DNA from: Saccharothrix ecbatanensis
Lineage (GTDB): Bacteria > Actinomycetota > Actinomycetes > Mycobacteriales > Pseudonocardiaceae
NCBI RefSeq assembly: GCF_014205015.1
Contig: NZ_JACHMO010000001.1
Coordinates: 8,618,001-8,682,000 of the forward strand
Direction: 5' to 3'
DNA: 64,000 nt
Shown: piece after piece, positions 25,290-33,202 of the stretch
Position numbering within the stretch: the stretch's first letter is position 1
How the letters are laid out: each line of letters starts with the position of its first letter
Position numbers and translations under genes: made by a program
The notes under the pieces: generated by a model
Seen by the model: the letters and a program-made list of their open reading frames with translations, nothing else
Told to the model about the DNA's origin: nothing
Database searches by the model: none

Positions 25290-25991
25290 TCAGGGCAGCC
25301 GGCTGCGGGTGCAGACCGAGTCGAGCACCACCGCGATGCCGTGCGAGACGACGGCGTCGCGGACCATGCGGTAACCGGCCCCGTACACCGGGTCCGGGTT
25401 CTCCAGCGCCACCCGCCGCATGGTGCGGGCGAACTCCGTGCCCCGGCGCTTGAGCCAGGCGCCCGAGAACAGCTCGCACAACCCCTCTTCCAGCGGCTTC
25501 GCCAGACCCCGCGCTCCCCGCTGGGCGAGCCACGCGTGCCCGATCTCGTGCGCGACCGTGGCGCCGAAGTGGGTCGCGGTGAGGCCGCGCGCGATCTCGA
25601 TGCCGAGCACGTCGGTCACCGATTCCTCGATGCGCTGGAGGGTGCGGCCGAGGCACAGGCCCGGACTGCCGAGGTTGATCACGTCCGGCTCCACCAGGGT
25701 CACCCGCACCCGCTGGTCGAGTTGGATGCCCAGTGCGGCCATCTCCCGCCGGACCGCGGGGATGTGCCGCCTCGCCTCCTCCTGGCTGTCCACGGCCTGG
25801 TGGGAGCAGGTGGGACAGCGCGCGGTGGTCGCGGTGAACGACGACCACCCCGACTCCCCGCCGTCCCTCGGACGTCCGCACAGCACGCAGCCCTCCCGGG
25901 CGTGGTGCCGCGCGCACGTCACCTCGCCGTGCATCGACACGATGTACCGGTCGACCGGCGGACGACCGCAGACGGTGCAGCTGTGGGCCAA
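25290..25991 (-). CDS. DA1-like zinc metallopeptidase with Cys-rich zinc ribbons
   Basis: A 233-residue protein. The N-terminal third carries Cys pairs (CTVCGR, CVLCGR, CPTC) plus CARHH, as in LIM-like or treble-clef zinc modules. The C-terminal part is a gluzincin: HEIGH at 148-152, then PLEEGLCELFSGAWL with the third ligand Glu. This spacing matches the peptidase domain of plant DA1 (PF12315), which cleaves ubiquitin-pathway and growth regulators. In the operon it sits one base after the second kinase-like gene and 22 bp before the cyclase-like gene. It may process another component of the system, perhaps after phosphorylation; the target is unknown. Confidence 0.75.
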   Translation of the reverse strand: MAHSCTVCGRPPVDRYIVSMHGEVTCARHHAREGCVLCGRPRDGGESGWSSFTATTARCPTCSHQAVDSQEEARRHIPAVRREMAALGIQLDQRVRVTLVEPDVINLGSPGLCLGRTLQRIEESVTDVLGIEIARGLTATHFGATVAHEIGHAWLAQRGARGLAKPLEEGLCELFSGAWLKRRGTEFARTMRRVALENPDPVYGAGYRMVRDAVVSHGIAVVLDSVCTRSRLP

Positions 25992-25992
25992 C

Positions 25993-26943
25993 TCAGGTCA
26001 CCGGCACCCATCTCTTGGTCCGCGGATCACGCCGCCACCCGGAGGTTCCCGTCCGCTCCACGTTCGGCGTGCTCGGTGTGGGAGAGCCGGTCAGGGTCGC
26101 GTCGAAGTACCGGCCCCACGTCTGCGCCGTCGTGCGGACGCCCGGGTCGCGGCTCAACGCGTCACGCAACAGCTTCGGGCCACCACCCGGCAGCACGTCG
26201 TCCACCCGGCTCGGATCGCGGGCGATCGAGGCGAACGGACCGGGGCTCAGGCAGCGGAGCACGAACAGGCCGAACTTGTAGAGGTCGGTCGACTGGCTGA
26301 GCACGCTCTCCGGCGGATCCCAGTCGGGCGCGTTGAGCTGTCGGACGACCGCCGCCGCGCCCTTGATCCGGATCGAGTCGCAGTCGACCAGCATCACGCA
26401 CGGCCGCGCGGTGAGCCGGAAGACGGCGTTCTTCGGGTTGAGGTCGCCGATCACCATCCCGTTGCGGTGCAACAGGTGCACCACGACGGCGAGGTCGCGG
26501 CACACCAGCAGCCGTTCGGCGGTGGACGGCGCGGGCATGCCGAGCCGCACCGCCCGCTCCGGTGCGATGAACAGGTGCTGCACCTCGCGCAGCGTCCGTG
26601 CCGGGATGCCGCTGGGCTTCACCCGGTCCTCGAAGAAGTCATCCGGGATGAGCCGCATCAGCACGCCGCGCACCTCGCCGTCCTCCTCCACGGCGCGGAC
26701 CGGCCACGCGGTCATCAGGTCCAGCCGCTCCCGGGTCCGCTCGTCCAGCCGCAGGCGACGCGCCACCACCGCGTTCAGTCCGTGCGGTGGCGCGTGCCCG
26801 GCCTTGTACTGCTTGTAGACCAACGGTCCCGGCACGTCGGCGAGCGTGACGTGCGGGGCTCCGTAGACCTTCGCCTGCCCGCCCTCGCCGAGCAGCGCGC
26901 CGAGCGGGCCGAGCGCGTCGAGACCGACGACGTGGGCGCTCAT
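25993..26943 (-). CDS. TerY-P-type Ser/Thr kinase-like protein (second of two)
   Basis: A 316-residue kinase-fold protein: Gly loop GEGGQAKVY, Lys44 in LVYKQYK, catalytic loop VIGDLNPKN (Asp167, Asn172), metal loop LVDCDS (Asp187 in place of DFG), and PDWDPPE like the APE motif. The His of HRD is missing, as in the kinase class linked to TerY-P triads. A short Thr/Ser-rich tail follows the kinase core. Its ATG overlaps the PP2C stop, and the DA1-like gene starts one base after its stop. About 45% like the kinase at 30140 by eye. It may phosphorylate the vWA or DUF4407 protein. Confidence 0.8.
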   Translation of the reverse strand: MSAHVVGLDALGPLGALLGEGGQAKVYGAPHVTLADVPGPLVYKQYKAGHAPPHGLNAVVARRLRLDERTRERLDLMTAWPVRAVEEDGEVRGVLMRLIPDDFFEDRVKPSGIPARTLREVQHLFIAPERAVRLGMPAPSTAERLLVCRDLAVVVHLLHRNGMVIGDLNPKNAVFRLTARPCVMLVDCDSIRIKGAAAVVRQLNAPDWDPPESVLSQSTDLYKFGLFVLRCLSPGPFASIARDPSRVDDVLPGGGPKLLRDALSRDPGVRTTAQTWGRYFDATLTGSPTPSTPNVERTGTSGWRRDPRTKRWVPVT

Positions 26944-27926
26944 GCCCTGGGGACCGGCCAGAACGCGACGGCGGTGCGGTCGTCGTCGAAGCTCTTGCGC
27001 GCGAACCCGATGTGGGCCGCGAACTCCAGCCCCGACGCGGGCGGCTTGGCCCAGACGTCGGCGAGGAACCGGCCGACCGCGCCGGTGCCGTGGCCGAGCG
27101 GGTCGCCGATGCCGTCGGTCATCAGCACCAGCGCCTCACCGGCGGCGACGGTCGTCCGGACCGGTTTCGGGTCTGTCACCGGTGGCAGCGGCAGCGCGTG
27201 GACCGAGGACGAGTGCAGCTCCGCGCCGTCGTTCTTCACCGCGTTCTGCGGCTCCCACCGGCCGCCTTCGCGCAGCACCCAGGCGGACGTGTCACCGACC
27301 GCGAGCAGGTGCACGACGTGCGCGCCGCCCACCGGCGTCAGGTCGACCACCGCGTACAGCACGGTGGACGCGATGTGCGCGGCCACGTCGCGCACGGACA
27401 TGGTCTGCGCGTCGGCGTTCCCCATCGCGGCGAGCCGCTCGCGGCCCAGCCGTTCGATCCGGCCCGCCACCGCGTGGACGAGGTCCGGCCACGGGAAGTT
27501 GTCCGGCGTCAAGTCGTTCGGTGCCGTCAGGGCCTTCGCGATCAGTTCCGCGCCCTTGCGCGCGGCGACGATCGCGGCCTTGTGCGACAGCTTGCCCGCG
27601 GACACGCCGTCGGCGACGCCGATCACCAGGTACCGGCCGTCCGTGGTGCGGCGGAAGCTGTACTCGTCCTGCCGCACCGTCCCGTACGCGCGGTGCGACA
27701 GCCCGCGCACGCTCGCCGCACGCACCTCGGCGATGGGCTTCTTCGCGCCGTCCATCAGCGCGACCCCGTCCAGGACGGTGTCCCGGCGGTCCCAGCCGTC
27801 CGGGTCGGGGATCGGCACCACCAGGGACGCCGCCCGGCCCGGATCGCCGACCTGGAACGGCTCGGAACGGCCACGCCACTCCGGTTCCGGCACCGGCGTG
27901 GGGACTGCTTCGGTCGACGTGTCCAT
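26940..27926 (-). CDS. PP2C-family protein phosphatase
   Basis: A 328-residue protein. After a Pro-rich start and a short region of unknown type, the PP2C fold appears: SHRAYGTVRQDEYSF (first metal Asp), YLVIGVADGVSAGKLSH (the DG pair), HLLAVGDTSAWVLREG, ALVLMTDGIGDPLGHG and SFDDDRTAVAF, the last with the Asp-Asp metal ligands. All usual metal residues are present, so it should be active. It overlaps the vWA stop (TGATG) and the following kinase start. With vWA and kinase it makes the TerY-P triad, in which the phosphatase resets kinase action. Confidence 0.87.
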   Translation of the reverse strand: MDTSTEAVPTPVPEPEWRGRSEPFQVGDPGRAASLVVPIPDPDGWDRRDTVLDGVALMDGAKKPIAEVRAASVRGLSHRAYGTVRQDEYSFRRTTDGRYLVIGVADGVSAGKLSHKAAIVAARKGAELIAKALTAPNDLTPDNFPWPDLVHAVAGRIERLGRERLAAMGNADAQTMSVRDVAAHIASTVLYAVVDLTPVGGAHVVHLLAVGDTSAWVLREGGRWEPQNAVKNDGAELHSSSVHALPLPPVTDPKPVRTTVAAGEALVLMTDGIGDPLGHGTGAVGRFLADVWAKPPASGLEFAAHIGFARKSFDDDRTAVAFWPVPRA

Positions 27927-28639
27927 CAGACGAAGTCGTCCGACGAGTGCGCGGAGATGCCGTTCGGCAGGTCCTGCTTGGCGGGCAGGATGAGCCCCGA
28001 GCTGCCCTGGGCCATGCTCTGCCCGGACGCGAGCATGCTGGAGATCAGGATCTCGGCGATCATCGCGATCGCGTCGGCCGGGTTCTGCCCGTCCTGCATC
28101 AGGTACATCTGCATGGCCTTCGGCCCGGACGCCGGGTAGATCAGCGAGGCCAGCGTCTTCGGGTTGGCCGCGTCGACACCGCACGGCACGACGTTCGGGT
28201 ACGTCGGGAAGTTCTCGGTCAGGTCCCGGAACGCGTCGCGCCAGTCGCCGTCGCGGTCGGTCGGCTCGCCGTCGCTGATGAAGAACACCGCCGGCCGGTG
28301 CACCTGGAAGCCGTCCGCCTTGAGCTGCTTGACGTTGCTCTCGATCTCGTCGCGCAGCAGCCGGAACGCCGCCGCGTACGAGGTCGCGCCGCGGACGTTG
28401 AGCGCGGGCAGGGTGACGTTCTCGTCCAGCAGGTCGCACAGCGGCAGCCGGACCAACGCGTCGGTGCCGAAGTCGATGACGCCGAACCGGACCTTGTCGG
28501 ACAGGATCGGCGCGTCGGACAGCGCGTCGACCACCGCGGGCATGATCGCGTTCGCCTGCTTGAGCTTGTCGCCGGTCATCGACGCCGAGACGTCGATCAC
28601 CAGGTAGAAGGGCAGCAGCTTGGCCTTTTCGCTCTCCAT
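27926..28639 (-). CDS. TerY-like von Willebrand factor A domain protein
   Basis: A 237-residue cytoplasmic vWA protein. The MIDAS metal site is complete: FYLVIDVSASMTGDK (Asp16, Ser18, Ser20), VRGATSYAAAF (Thr) and FFISDGEPTDRDGDW (Asp). The C-terminal tail is Gln/Met/Ser-rich. This matches the TerY subgroup (single vWA, no signal peptide) found with PP2C and kinase partners in tellurite-type stress loci. It likely serves as the metal-dependent adaptor that gathers the kinases, phosphatase and membrane protein. It starts 34 bp after the DUF4407 stop. Confidence 0.87.
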   Translation of the reverse strand: MESEKAKLLPFYLVIDVSASMTGDKLKQANAIMPAVVDALSDAPILSDKVRFGVIDFGTDALVRLPLCDLLDENVTLPALNVRGATSYAAAFRLLRDEIESNVKQLKADGFQVHRPAVFFISDGEPTDRDGDWRDAFRDLTENFPTYPNVVPCGVDAANPKTLASLIYPASGPKAMQMYLMQDGQNPADAIAMIAEILISSMLASGQSMAQGSSGLILPAKQDLPNGISAHSSDDFV

Positions 28640-28673
28640 GTCGGAGCGTCTCCAATCAGGGTTGTTCGACGGC

Positions 28674-30143
28674 TCAGGGGTTGTTCGACGGCGACGGCAC
28701 GCCGGGGACGTGGGTGCCGTTGGTGGGCAGCGCCGTCCGGGGGATCGGCATGGTGCGCTGGTTGTCCACCTTGGGCAACGGCATCGTGTGCTGGTTGTCC
28801 ACCTTGGGGATGGGCATGGTGTGCTGGTTGTTCGCGCCGACGTGGGCGCGGTACCAGTGGTGGAGCTCTTCGTCGGTGCGCAGCTGCGCGAGCGCCGCCC
28901 AGACGTCGATCGCCTTCATGGCCATGCCGAGCTGCTTGTCCGCGACGAGCTGGGTGGTCTTGGCGTGGGCCTTCGTCTGCGCGTCCAGCTTGTGCCGTTC
29001 CATGGCGAGGTTCTGGTCGGCGCGGTCGACCGCGAGGTCGCGGTCACGCTTGGCCCAGAGCTCGTCGTCGGAGTCGAGACCGTCGTCGACGCGCTTCGCC
29101 AGCCGGTCGTACAGCGTCTCGGGGGCGAACCCGGACAGCAGCTTGAGCAGCACCGGCAGCACTTCGATGGACAGGAAGAGCCAGAACAGGGCCTCGTGCG
29201 CCCGCCCGCCGCTCGGCCGGGCGTCGGTGATCCGGTCCAGCGCCTCGAGCCGGGCCAGCAGCCCGGTGTTGGCGGCGGTCGCGTCGCTGCCCCGCCGTTC
29301 CAGGTCTTCCCGGTCACCGCGCAGCCGGTCGAGGTCGGCCTGCACCTCGGGCAGCCGCTTCTTCGCGTTCTCGGTGTCGGTGGCCGAGCCGTCCTCGATG
29401 CGCTTGGTCACCTTCGCGGTGACCTCGTCCAACGTGGTCTTCGCCCGGTCCCGGGCGGCCTCGGCGTCGTCAGCGACCTTCTTCTTCTGCCGGTAGGACT
29501 CGCCGTCACCGGGCACGCCGGTCCCGCAGACGCCGTCGAACTCGCACTGCGCGGACTGCCTCGCGTCCTGGTACGCCTTCTCCGCGACGTCGAGGGCGCT
29601 CTTCGCCGCCTTCACGTCGGCGTCGTCGGAGACGGTCGTCGCCGCCCGGCCCGCGATGACGGCGAGGAGCCCGGCCTCCTCGGTCTCCAACTCCTTGATC
29701 TTGGCGTACGCCTGGTCGTACTCGTTCTGGTTGCGCTCGGTCGTCTCCGCCTGCATCGCGATCAGCTCGCTGTTGATCTCCGGCTCGAAGATCTCCAGCA
29801 CCAGCGGGGTCGAGATGATCGCGCCGATCACCGCTGCCAGCGCCATCCGGGGGATCGCGGCGACGCTGTTCAACAGCCAGCCGTTGCCGCGCGTCATCGT
29901 GACGACGAGCATCCGGTCGAGGTTGAAGATGATCAGACCCCAGACCGCGCCGACCGCCGCGGCGACGGCGGGGGCCAGCCCCAGCACCGAGTGCATGGCG
30001 AAGAACGCCGACACCGCGGCCACACCGGACGTGGTGAGCAGGACGCCACCGAGCGCGGCGTGCTTGTTCACGTCACCCGGCGCCTTCGCCAGGATCTCGG
30101 CCCTGGCGCCGGCCAGCGTGGCCAGCCGCGTGGAGAGGCTCAT
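28674..30143 (-). CDS. DUF4407 membrane coiled-coil protein with C-terminal TMPIP repeats
   Basis: A 489-residue protein. Three membrane helices lie in the first 120 residues (ALGGVLLTTSGVAAVSAFF, VGAVWGLIIFNLDRM, MALAAVIGAIISTPLVL). They are followed by about 170 residues of coiled coil with a Cys pair (CEFDGVCG), then a fourth hydrophobic helix (EALFWLFLSIEVLPVLLKLL) and a second helical part. The tail has three tandem 11-residue units of NQHTMPIPKVD type. The family is a probable sensor or transducer of uncharacterised conflict systems. Repeated Thr-Met-Pro sites could be phosphorylated by the two kinases. ATG overlaps the first kinase stop by four bases. Confidence 0.82.
   Translation of the reverse strand: MSLSTRLATLAGARAEILAKAPGDVNKHAALGGVLLTTSGVAAVSAFFAMHSVLGLAPAVAAAVGAVWGLIIFNLDRMLVVTMTRGNGWLLNSVAAIPRMALAAVIGAIISTPLVLEIFEPEINSELIAMQAETTERNQNEYDQAYAKIKELETEEAGLLAVIAGRAATTVSDDADVKAAKSALDVAEKAYQDARQSAQCEFDGVCGTGVPGDGESYRQKKKVADDAEAARDRAKTTLDEVTAKVTKRIEDGSATDTENAKKRLPEVQADLDRLRGDREDLERRGSDATAANTGLLARLEALDRITDARPSGGRAHEALFWLFLSIEVLPVLLKLLSGFAPETLYDRLAKRVDDGLDSDDELWAKRDRDLAVDRADQNLAMERHKLDAQTKAHAKTTQLVADKQLGMAMKAIDVWAALAQLRTDEELHHWYRAHVGANNQHTMPIPKVDNQHTMPLPKVDNQRTMPIPRTALPTNGTHVPGVPSPSNNP
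28741..28835 (-). repeat. Three 33-bp tandem repeats in the DUF4407 gene
   Basis: Units at about 28741-28772, 28773-28805 and 28806-28835 encode NQRTMPIPRTA, NQHTMPLPKVD and NQHTMPIPKVD. The copies are in frame and slightly divergent, so copy number could vary between strains. Confidence 0.85.
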
Positions 30144-31546
30144 CGGGCCGTCCCTTCACCGTCGCGTGACCCGAGGTCGACCTCGGGTGAGTCGGTCAAC
30201 ATCGCCCGCAGGTCGAGCGGGAACCCGGCGGCGCGTGGCGCGGGCATGGGCGGCCACGGTGCGGGCCGTCCGCCGTCGGGGTACGGGTCCGGCAGCTCCA
30301 CCCGCACGTCGACCGCGGGCAGCGGGAGCAGTCGGAGGTTCGGTGGCGCGGGGGTGTGGGGCAGGTGCACGTCGGGCATCGGCACGGGCAGCTGGCGGAA
30401 TTCGGGCAGCGGCGCCACCGTCACGGGGCCGACCTCCCGGAGGTCCACGCCGAGGTCGTTGACGGCGCGGACCCGGATCCAGCCGGACTCGTCCAGGGTG
30501 ATCGGCGTGCTGCCCTTGCCCGGTCGACCGTCCACCCGCACGGTCCGCGTGCCCGCGACGAGTTCGATCTCGCGTGCCTCCAACGCTTCCCACTCGACCG
30601 CGACGGGCCGGCCGGCGAGGACGAACGCGCGGTCGACGGCCACCTCGCCGAGCCGCGGTGGCGTGATGGCCTCACCGAGCAGCCGGCGGAAGTGGATCTC
30701 CCAGTCACGGGCGGACGGGCGGTTCGACGGGCCGCCCAACGCGCGCCGCAGCAGTGCCAGCCCTGCCGCGTCGAGCACACTCGCCGCCGCGGCCGGATCG
30801 GTGTTCACCGAGGAACCCGCGCCGGGCGTGAGGCAGCGCAGGATGAACAGGCCGAGCTTGTAGTGGTCGGTGGCGAGGGTGAGCTTGCCGCCTTCCGGTG
30901 GCACCCAGTCGGGCGCGTCGAGCTGCCGGACGTGGGCGACGACACCGGTCGGCCGCACCGCGTCGCAGTCGAGGAACATCACCATCGGCCGGGCGTCGAG
31001 CCGGAACACCGCGTTCTTGGGGTTGATGTCCCCGAACACGATCTTCAGCTCGTCGTGCAGGAACGCCAGCGCGGCGGCGAAGTCCAGGCAGATCCGCAGC
31101 CGCTCCTGGTCGGTGGGCGCGGGACGGCCGACCTTCAGGGCGCGGACCGGGTCGATGAACAGGTTCTGCACCTCGCGCAGCGACTTCTTCACGCCGGCGT
31201 TGCGGACGACCCGGTCGAAGTACGGGTCGGGGATGCGGGGCATGACGATGCCGACCGCCTGCCCGTGCTCCTCCACGACCCGGACGGGCCAGGCGGTGAC
31301 GGCGTCGAGCCGGGCGCGTCTCGTCGGGTCGAGGTTGGCGCGGGCGGCCACGACGCGGCGCAGGCTCTGCGGTGCGTCGTGGCCGTTCCGGTAGCGCTTG
31401 TAGACGAGGGCGCCGGTCACGTCCGGGTACGTGAGGCCGGGCAGGTCGAAGACGGTCGCCTCGCCGCCTTTGCCGAGTTGGTCGCCGGGAGTGCCCAGTT
31501 CGTCGGGTGCGACGGACATGGCGGTGCCGGACGAGGAAATCCCCAC
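30140..31546 (-). CDS. TerY-P-type kinase with C-terminal beta-rich and Pro-rich region (operon head)
   Basis: A 468-residue protein. The kinase core runs to about residue 290: GKGGEATVF, Lys50 in LVYKRYR, IVFGDINPKN (Asp173, Asn178), FLDCDA (Asp193), APDWVPPEG and DHYKLGLFILRCL. A likely immunoglobulin-like beta region follows (about 300-395, AVEWEALEAREIELVAG ... IRVRAVNDLG), then a Pro-rich stretch. The His of HRD is absent, as in the other kinase. GTG 31546 has AAGAGGGG upstream. As first gene of the nine-gene operon it is made in step with DUF4407, whose ATG it overlaps. It probably binds a ligand or protein through the beta region. Confidence 0.8.
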   Translation of the reverse strand: MGISSSGTAMSVAPDELGTPGDQLGKGGEATVFDLPGLTYPDVTGALVYKRYRNGHDAPQSLRRVVAARANLDPTRRARLDAVTAWPVRVVEEHGQAVGIVMPRIPDPYFDRVVRNAGVKKSLREVQNLFIDPVRALKVGRPAPTDQERLRICLDFAAALAFLHDELKIVFGDINPKNAVFRLDARPMVMFLDCDAVRPTGVVAHVRQLDAPDWVPPEGGKLTLATDHYKLGLFILRCLTPGAGSSVNTDPAAAASVLDAAGLALLRRALGGPSNRPSARDWEIHFRRLLGEAITPPRLGEVAVDRAFVLAGRPVAVEWEALEAREIELVAGTRTVRVDGRPGKGSTPITLDESGWIRVRAVNDLGVDLREVGPVTVAPLPEFRQLPVPMPDVHLPHTPAPPNLRLLPLPAVDVRVELPDPYPDGGRPAPWPPMPAPRAAGFPLDLRAMLTDSPEVDLGSRDGEGTAR

Positions 31547-32074
31547 GAGTACCCCTCTTCAGCGGGTCACGACATTCGACGTTGGTCGGCAGAACGGAGG
31601 CGGACGGGACAATAGCTGGCGGTGTGCCGGCCATTGCCGTCGCATCCGTCCGACTGTGCGGAGTGAGCGTCTCGGGGGGTCAATCGGGCGGTCGTTTAAG
31701 TCCGTTACCGCCGGTTGGGTCGAGTTCCCCGGCACGAGTGGAGCAGTCCGGCGGAGGATCGGTCGACACTGGGTCATCAAATAGATTGGCAATGAAACGG
31801 TCGAGCGATGCCCTGGTTCGCCGCTTGAGGGTCTGACCAGCGAAGTTGGTGTGAAGAATATTCAGGTGTAACGATTCGGTCGCCATTCAACCGTCGTTCG
31901 GGTGTTGGGCGCGACTGCGGCGCGTGACCAATCAGGACGGACTGGAATATTCGAAGTCCAGCCGAATGGAGTCGTCATTGCGATTGTTCGGGGACCGGTC
32001 CCGCGGAAAGTCGATATGAGTGTGTGTCGACTACCCGCAAAAGAGCGGAATAGCGTGGCCGGGCTAGTTGTGGA
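31547..32074. promoter_or_regulatory. 528-bp region before the nine-gene operon
   Basis: No credible gene. It is AT-richer than its surroundings from about 31770 to 32060 and should hold the minus-strand promoter of the operon headed by the kinase at 31546, but I cannot fix -10/-35 boxes. The palindrome GAATATTC occurs twice, at 31856-31863 and 31945-31952, 89 bp apart, and may be a regulator site. The right end is the 3' flank of the RibA gene. Confidence 0.45.
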
Positions 32075-32713
32075 CTAGTCGGCCGCGAACACGTCGACTT
32101 GCGGCAGGTCGTGGCCCATCCGGTCGCGTTTCGCGGTGAGGTAGCCGATGTTGTGCTGGTTGGGGCGCATCAGGTGCGGCACGCGGGCGGCGACCTCGAT
32201 GCCGTTGTCCTCCAGCGCCTTGATCTTGTCCGGGTTGTTGGACATCAGCCGCACGGACAGGACGCGCAGGTGCTTCAGGATCCGGGCGGCGGAGGTGTAG
32301 TCGCGGATGTCGACCGGGAGGCCCAGGGTGGTGGCGGAGTCGAGGGTGTCCAGGCCCTGCTCGTCCTGGAGCACGTGCGTGCGCACCTTGGCCACCAGGC
32401 CGATGCCGCGCCCTTCGTGGCCGCGCAGGTAGATCAGGATGCCGCCGCCCTCGGCGACGATCCGGTCCAGCGCGGCCTCCAGCTGGTCGCCGCACTCGCA
32501 GCGCATCGCGCCGAAGATGTCGCCGGTCATGCACTCCGAGTGCACGCGCACCAGCACGTTCTCGCGCATCGTGGTGCGTCCGTAGACGAGGGCCATGTGC
32601 TCGTGCCCGTCCGCCCGGAACGCCACCGCGCGGAACGTGCCGCGGCGGGTGACCAGGTCGGACTCGGCGACGTCCTCGTCGTCGAAGGTGTCCTCGAAGG
32701 TGTCCTCGCGCAT
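32075..32713 (-). CDS. ribA: GTP cyclohydrolase II (stand-alone)
   Basis: A 212-residue enzyme opening GTP to the diaminopyrimidine 5'-phosphate, the first riboflavin-type step. Zinc ligands are Cys61, Cys72 and Cys74 (SECMTGDIFGAMRCECG). The active-site segment GHEGRGIGLVAK and the C-terminal SNNPDKIKALEDNGIEV are typical. The usual actinobacterial riboflavin enzyme is fused to DHBP synthase (RibBA); here only the cyclohydrolase is present, which suggests a dedicated copy for a specialised pathway. It is divergent from the PTPS-like gene across about 90 bp. ATG 32713. Confidence 0.92.
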   Translation of the reverse strand: MREDTFEDTFDDEDVAESDLVTRRGTFRAVAFRADGHEHMALVYGRTTMRENVLVRVHSECMTGDIFGAMRCECGDQLEAALDRIVAEGGGILIYLRGHEGRGIGLVAKVRTHVLQDEQGLDTLDSATTLGLPVDIRDYTSAARILKHLRVLSVRLMSNNPDKIKALEDNGIEVAARVPHLMRPNQHNIGYLTAKRDRMGHDLPQVDVFAAD

Positions 32714-32803
32714 CCGGTTCCCCTCGTCGCCCCGACACCGGCCGGGCGTTCACTACGCTCGACCGGACTTGCACCGTAGCTCGCTCACTCGGCGGAGGTC
32801 ACC

Positions 32804-33202
32804 CTGTTCAGCATCACCGTTCGTGATCACGTGATGATCGCCCACAGCTTCCGCGGCGACGTGTTCGGTCCGGCACAACGCCTGCACGGAGCAACGTTCG
32901 TGGTGGACGCTAGGTTCAAGCGGGCCGAGCTCGACGCGGACAACATCGTGGTCGACATCGGACTCGCGACCGAGCGGCTGCACGCCGTCCTCGGTGAACT
33001 CAACTACCGGAACCTGGACGACGTGCCCGCGTTCGCCGGGATCAACACGTCGACGGAGTTCCTGGCCAAGCACATCGCCGACCAGTTGGCGGACCTGGTG
33101 CACGAGGGCGCGCTCGGTGAGGGAGCCCGTGGGTTGACTGCCATCGAGGTGACGTTGCACGAGTCGCACGTGGCGTGGGCGAGCTACGAACGTCCGCTGT
33201 GA
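32804..33202 (+). CDS. 6-pyruvoyl-tetrahydropterin synthase/QueD-like protein, probable CTG start
   Basis: A 132-residue protein of the PTPS/QueD fold. Typical features are [22 protein letters not shown] with zinc-type His residues, [16 protein letters not shown], and [14 protein letters not shown] with the catalytic Glu-Ser-His. The family turns dihydroneopterin triphosphate into pterins or carboxy-tetrahydropterin. The best start is CTG 32804: GGAGG lies at 32794-32798 with 5-nt spacing, and the reading LFSITVRDH matches the usual N-terminus. The next possible start, GTG 32831, would remove that strand and has no ribosome site. It overlaps the glycosyltransferase start by four bases. Confidence 0.8.
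   Translation: MFSITVRDHVMIAHSFRGDVFGPAQRLHGATFVVDARFKRAELDADNIVVDIGLATERLHAVLGELNYRNLDDVPAFAGINTSTEFLAKHIADQLADLVHEGALGEGARGLTAIEVTLHESHVAWASYERPL

Noticed and set aside
21226..31546. Integrated phage or conjugative element carrying the nine-gene operon
   Set aside because: No integrase, tRNA end, direct repeats or change in codon use is visible at its borders.
31547..32074. Small genes in the operon leader (frames of about 60-115 codons)
   Set aside because: None has a ribosome site, the usual third-position GC bias or a recognisable product.
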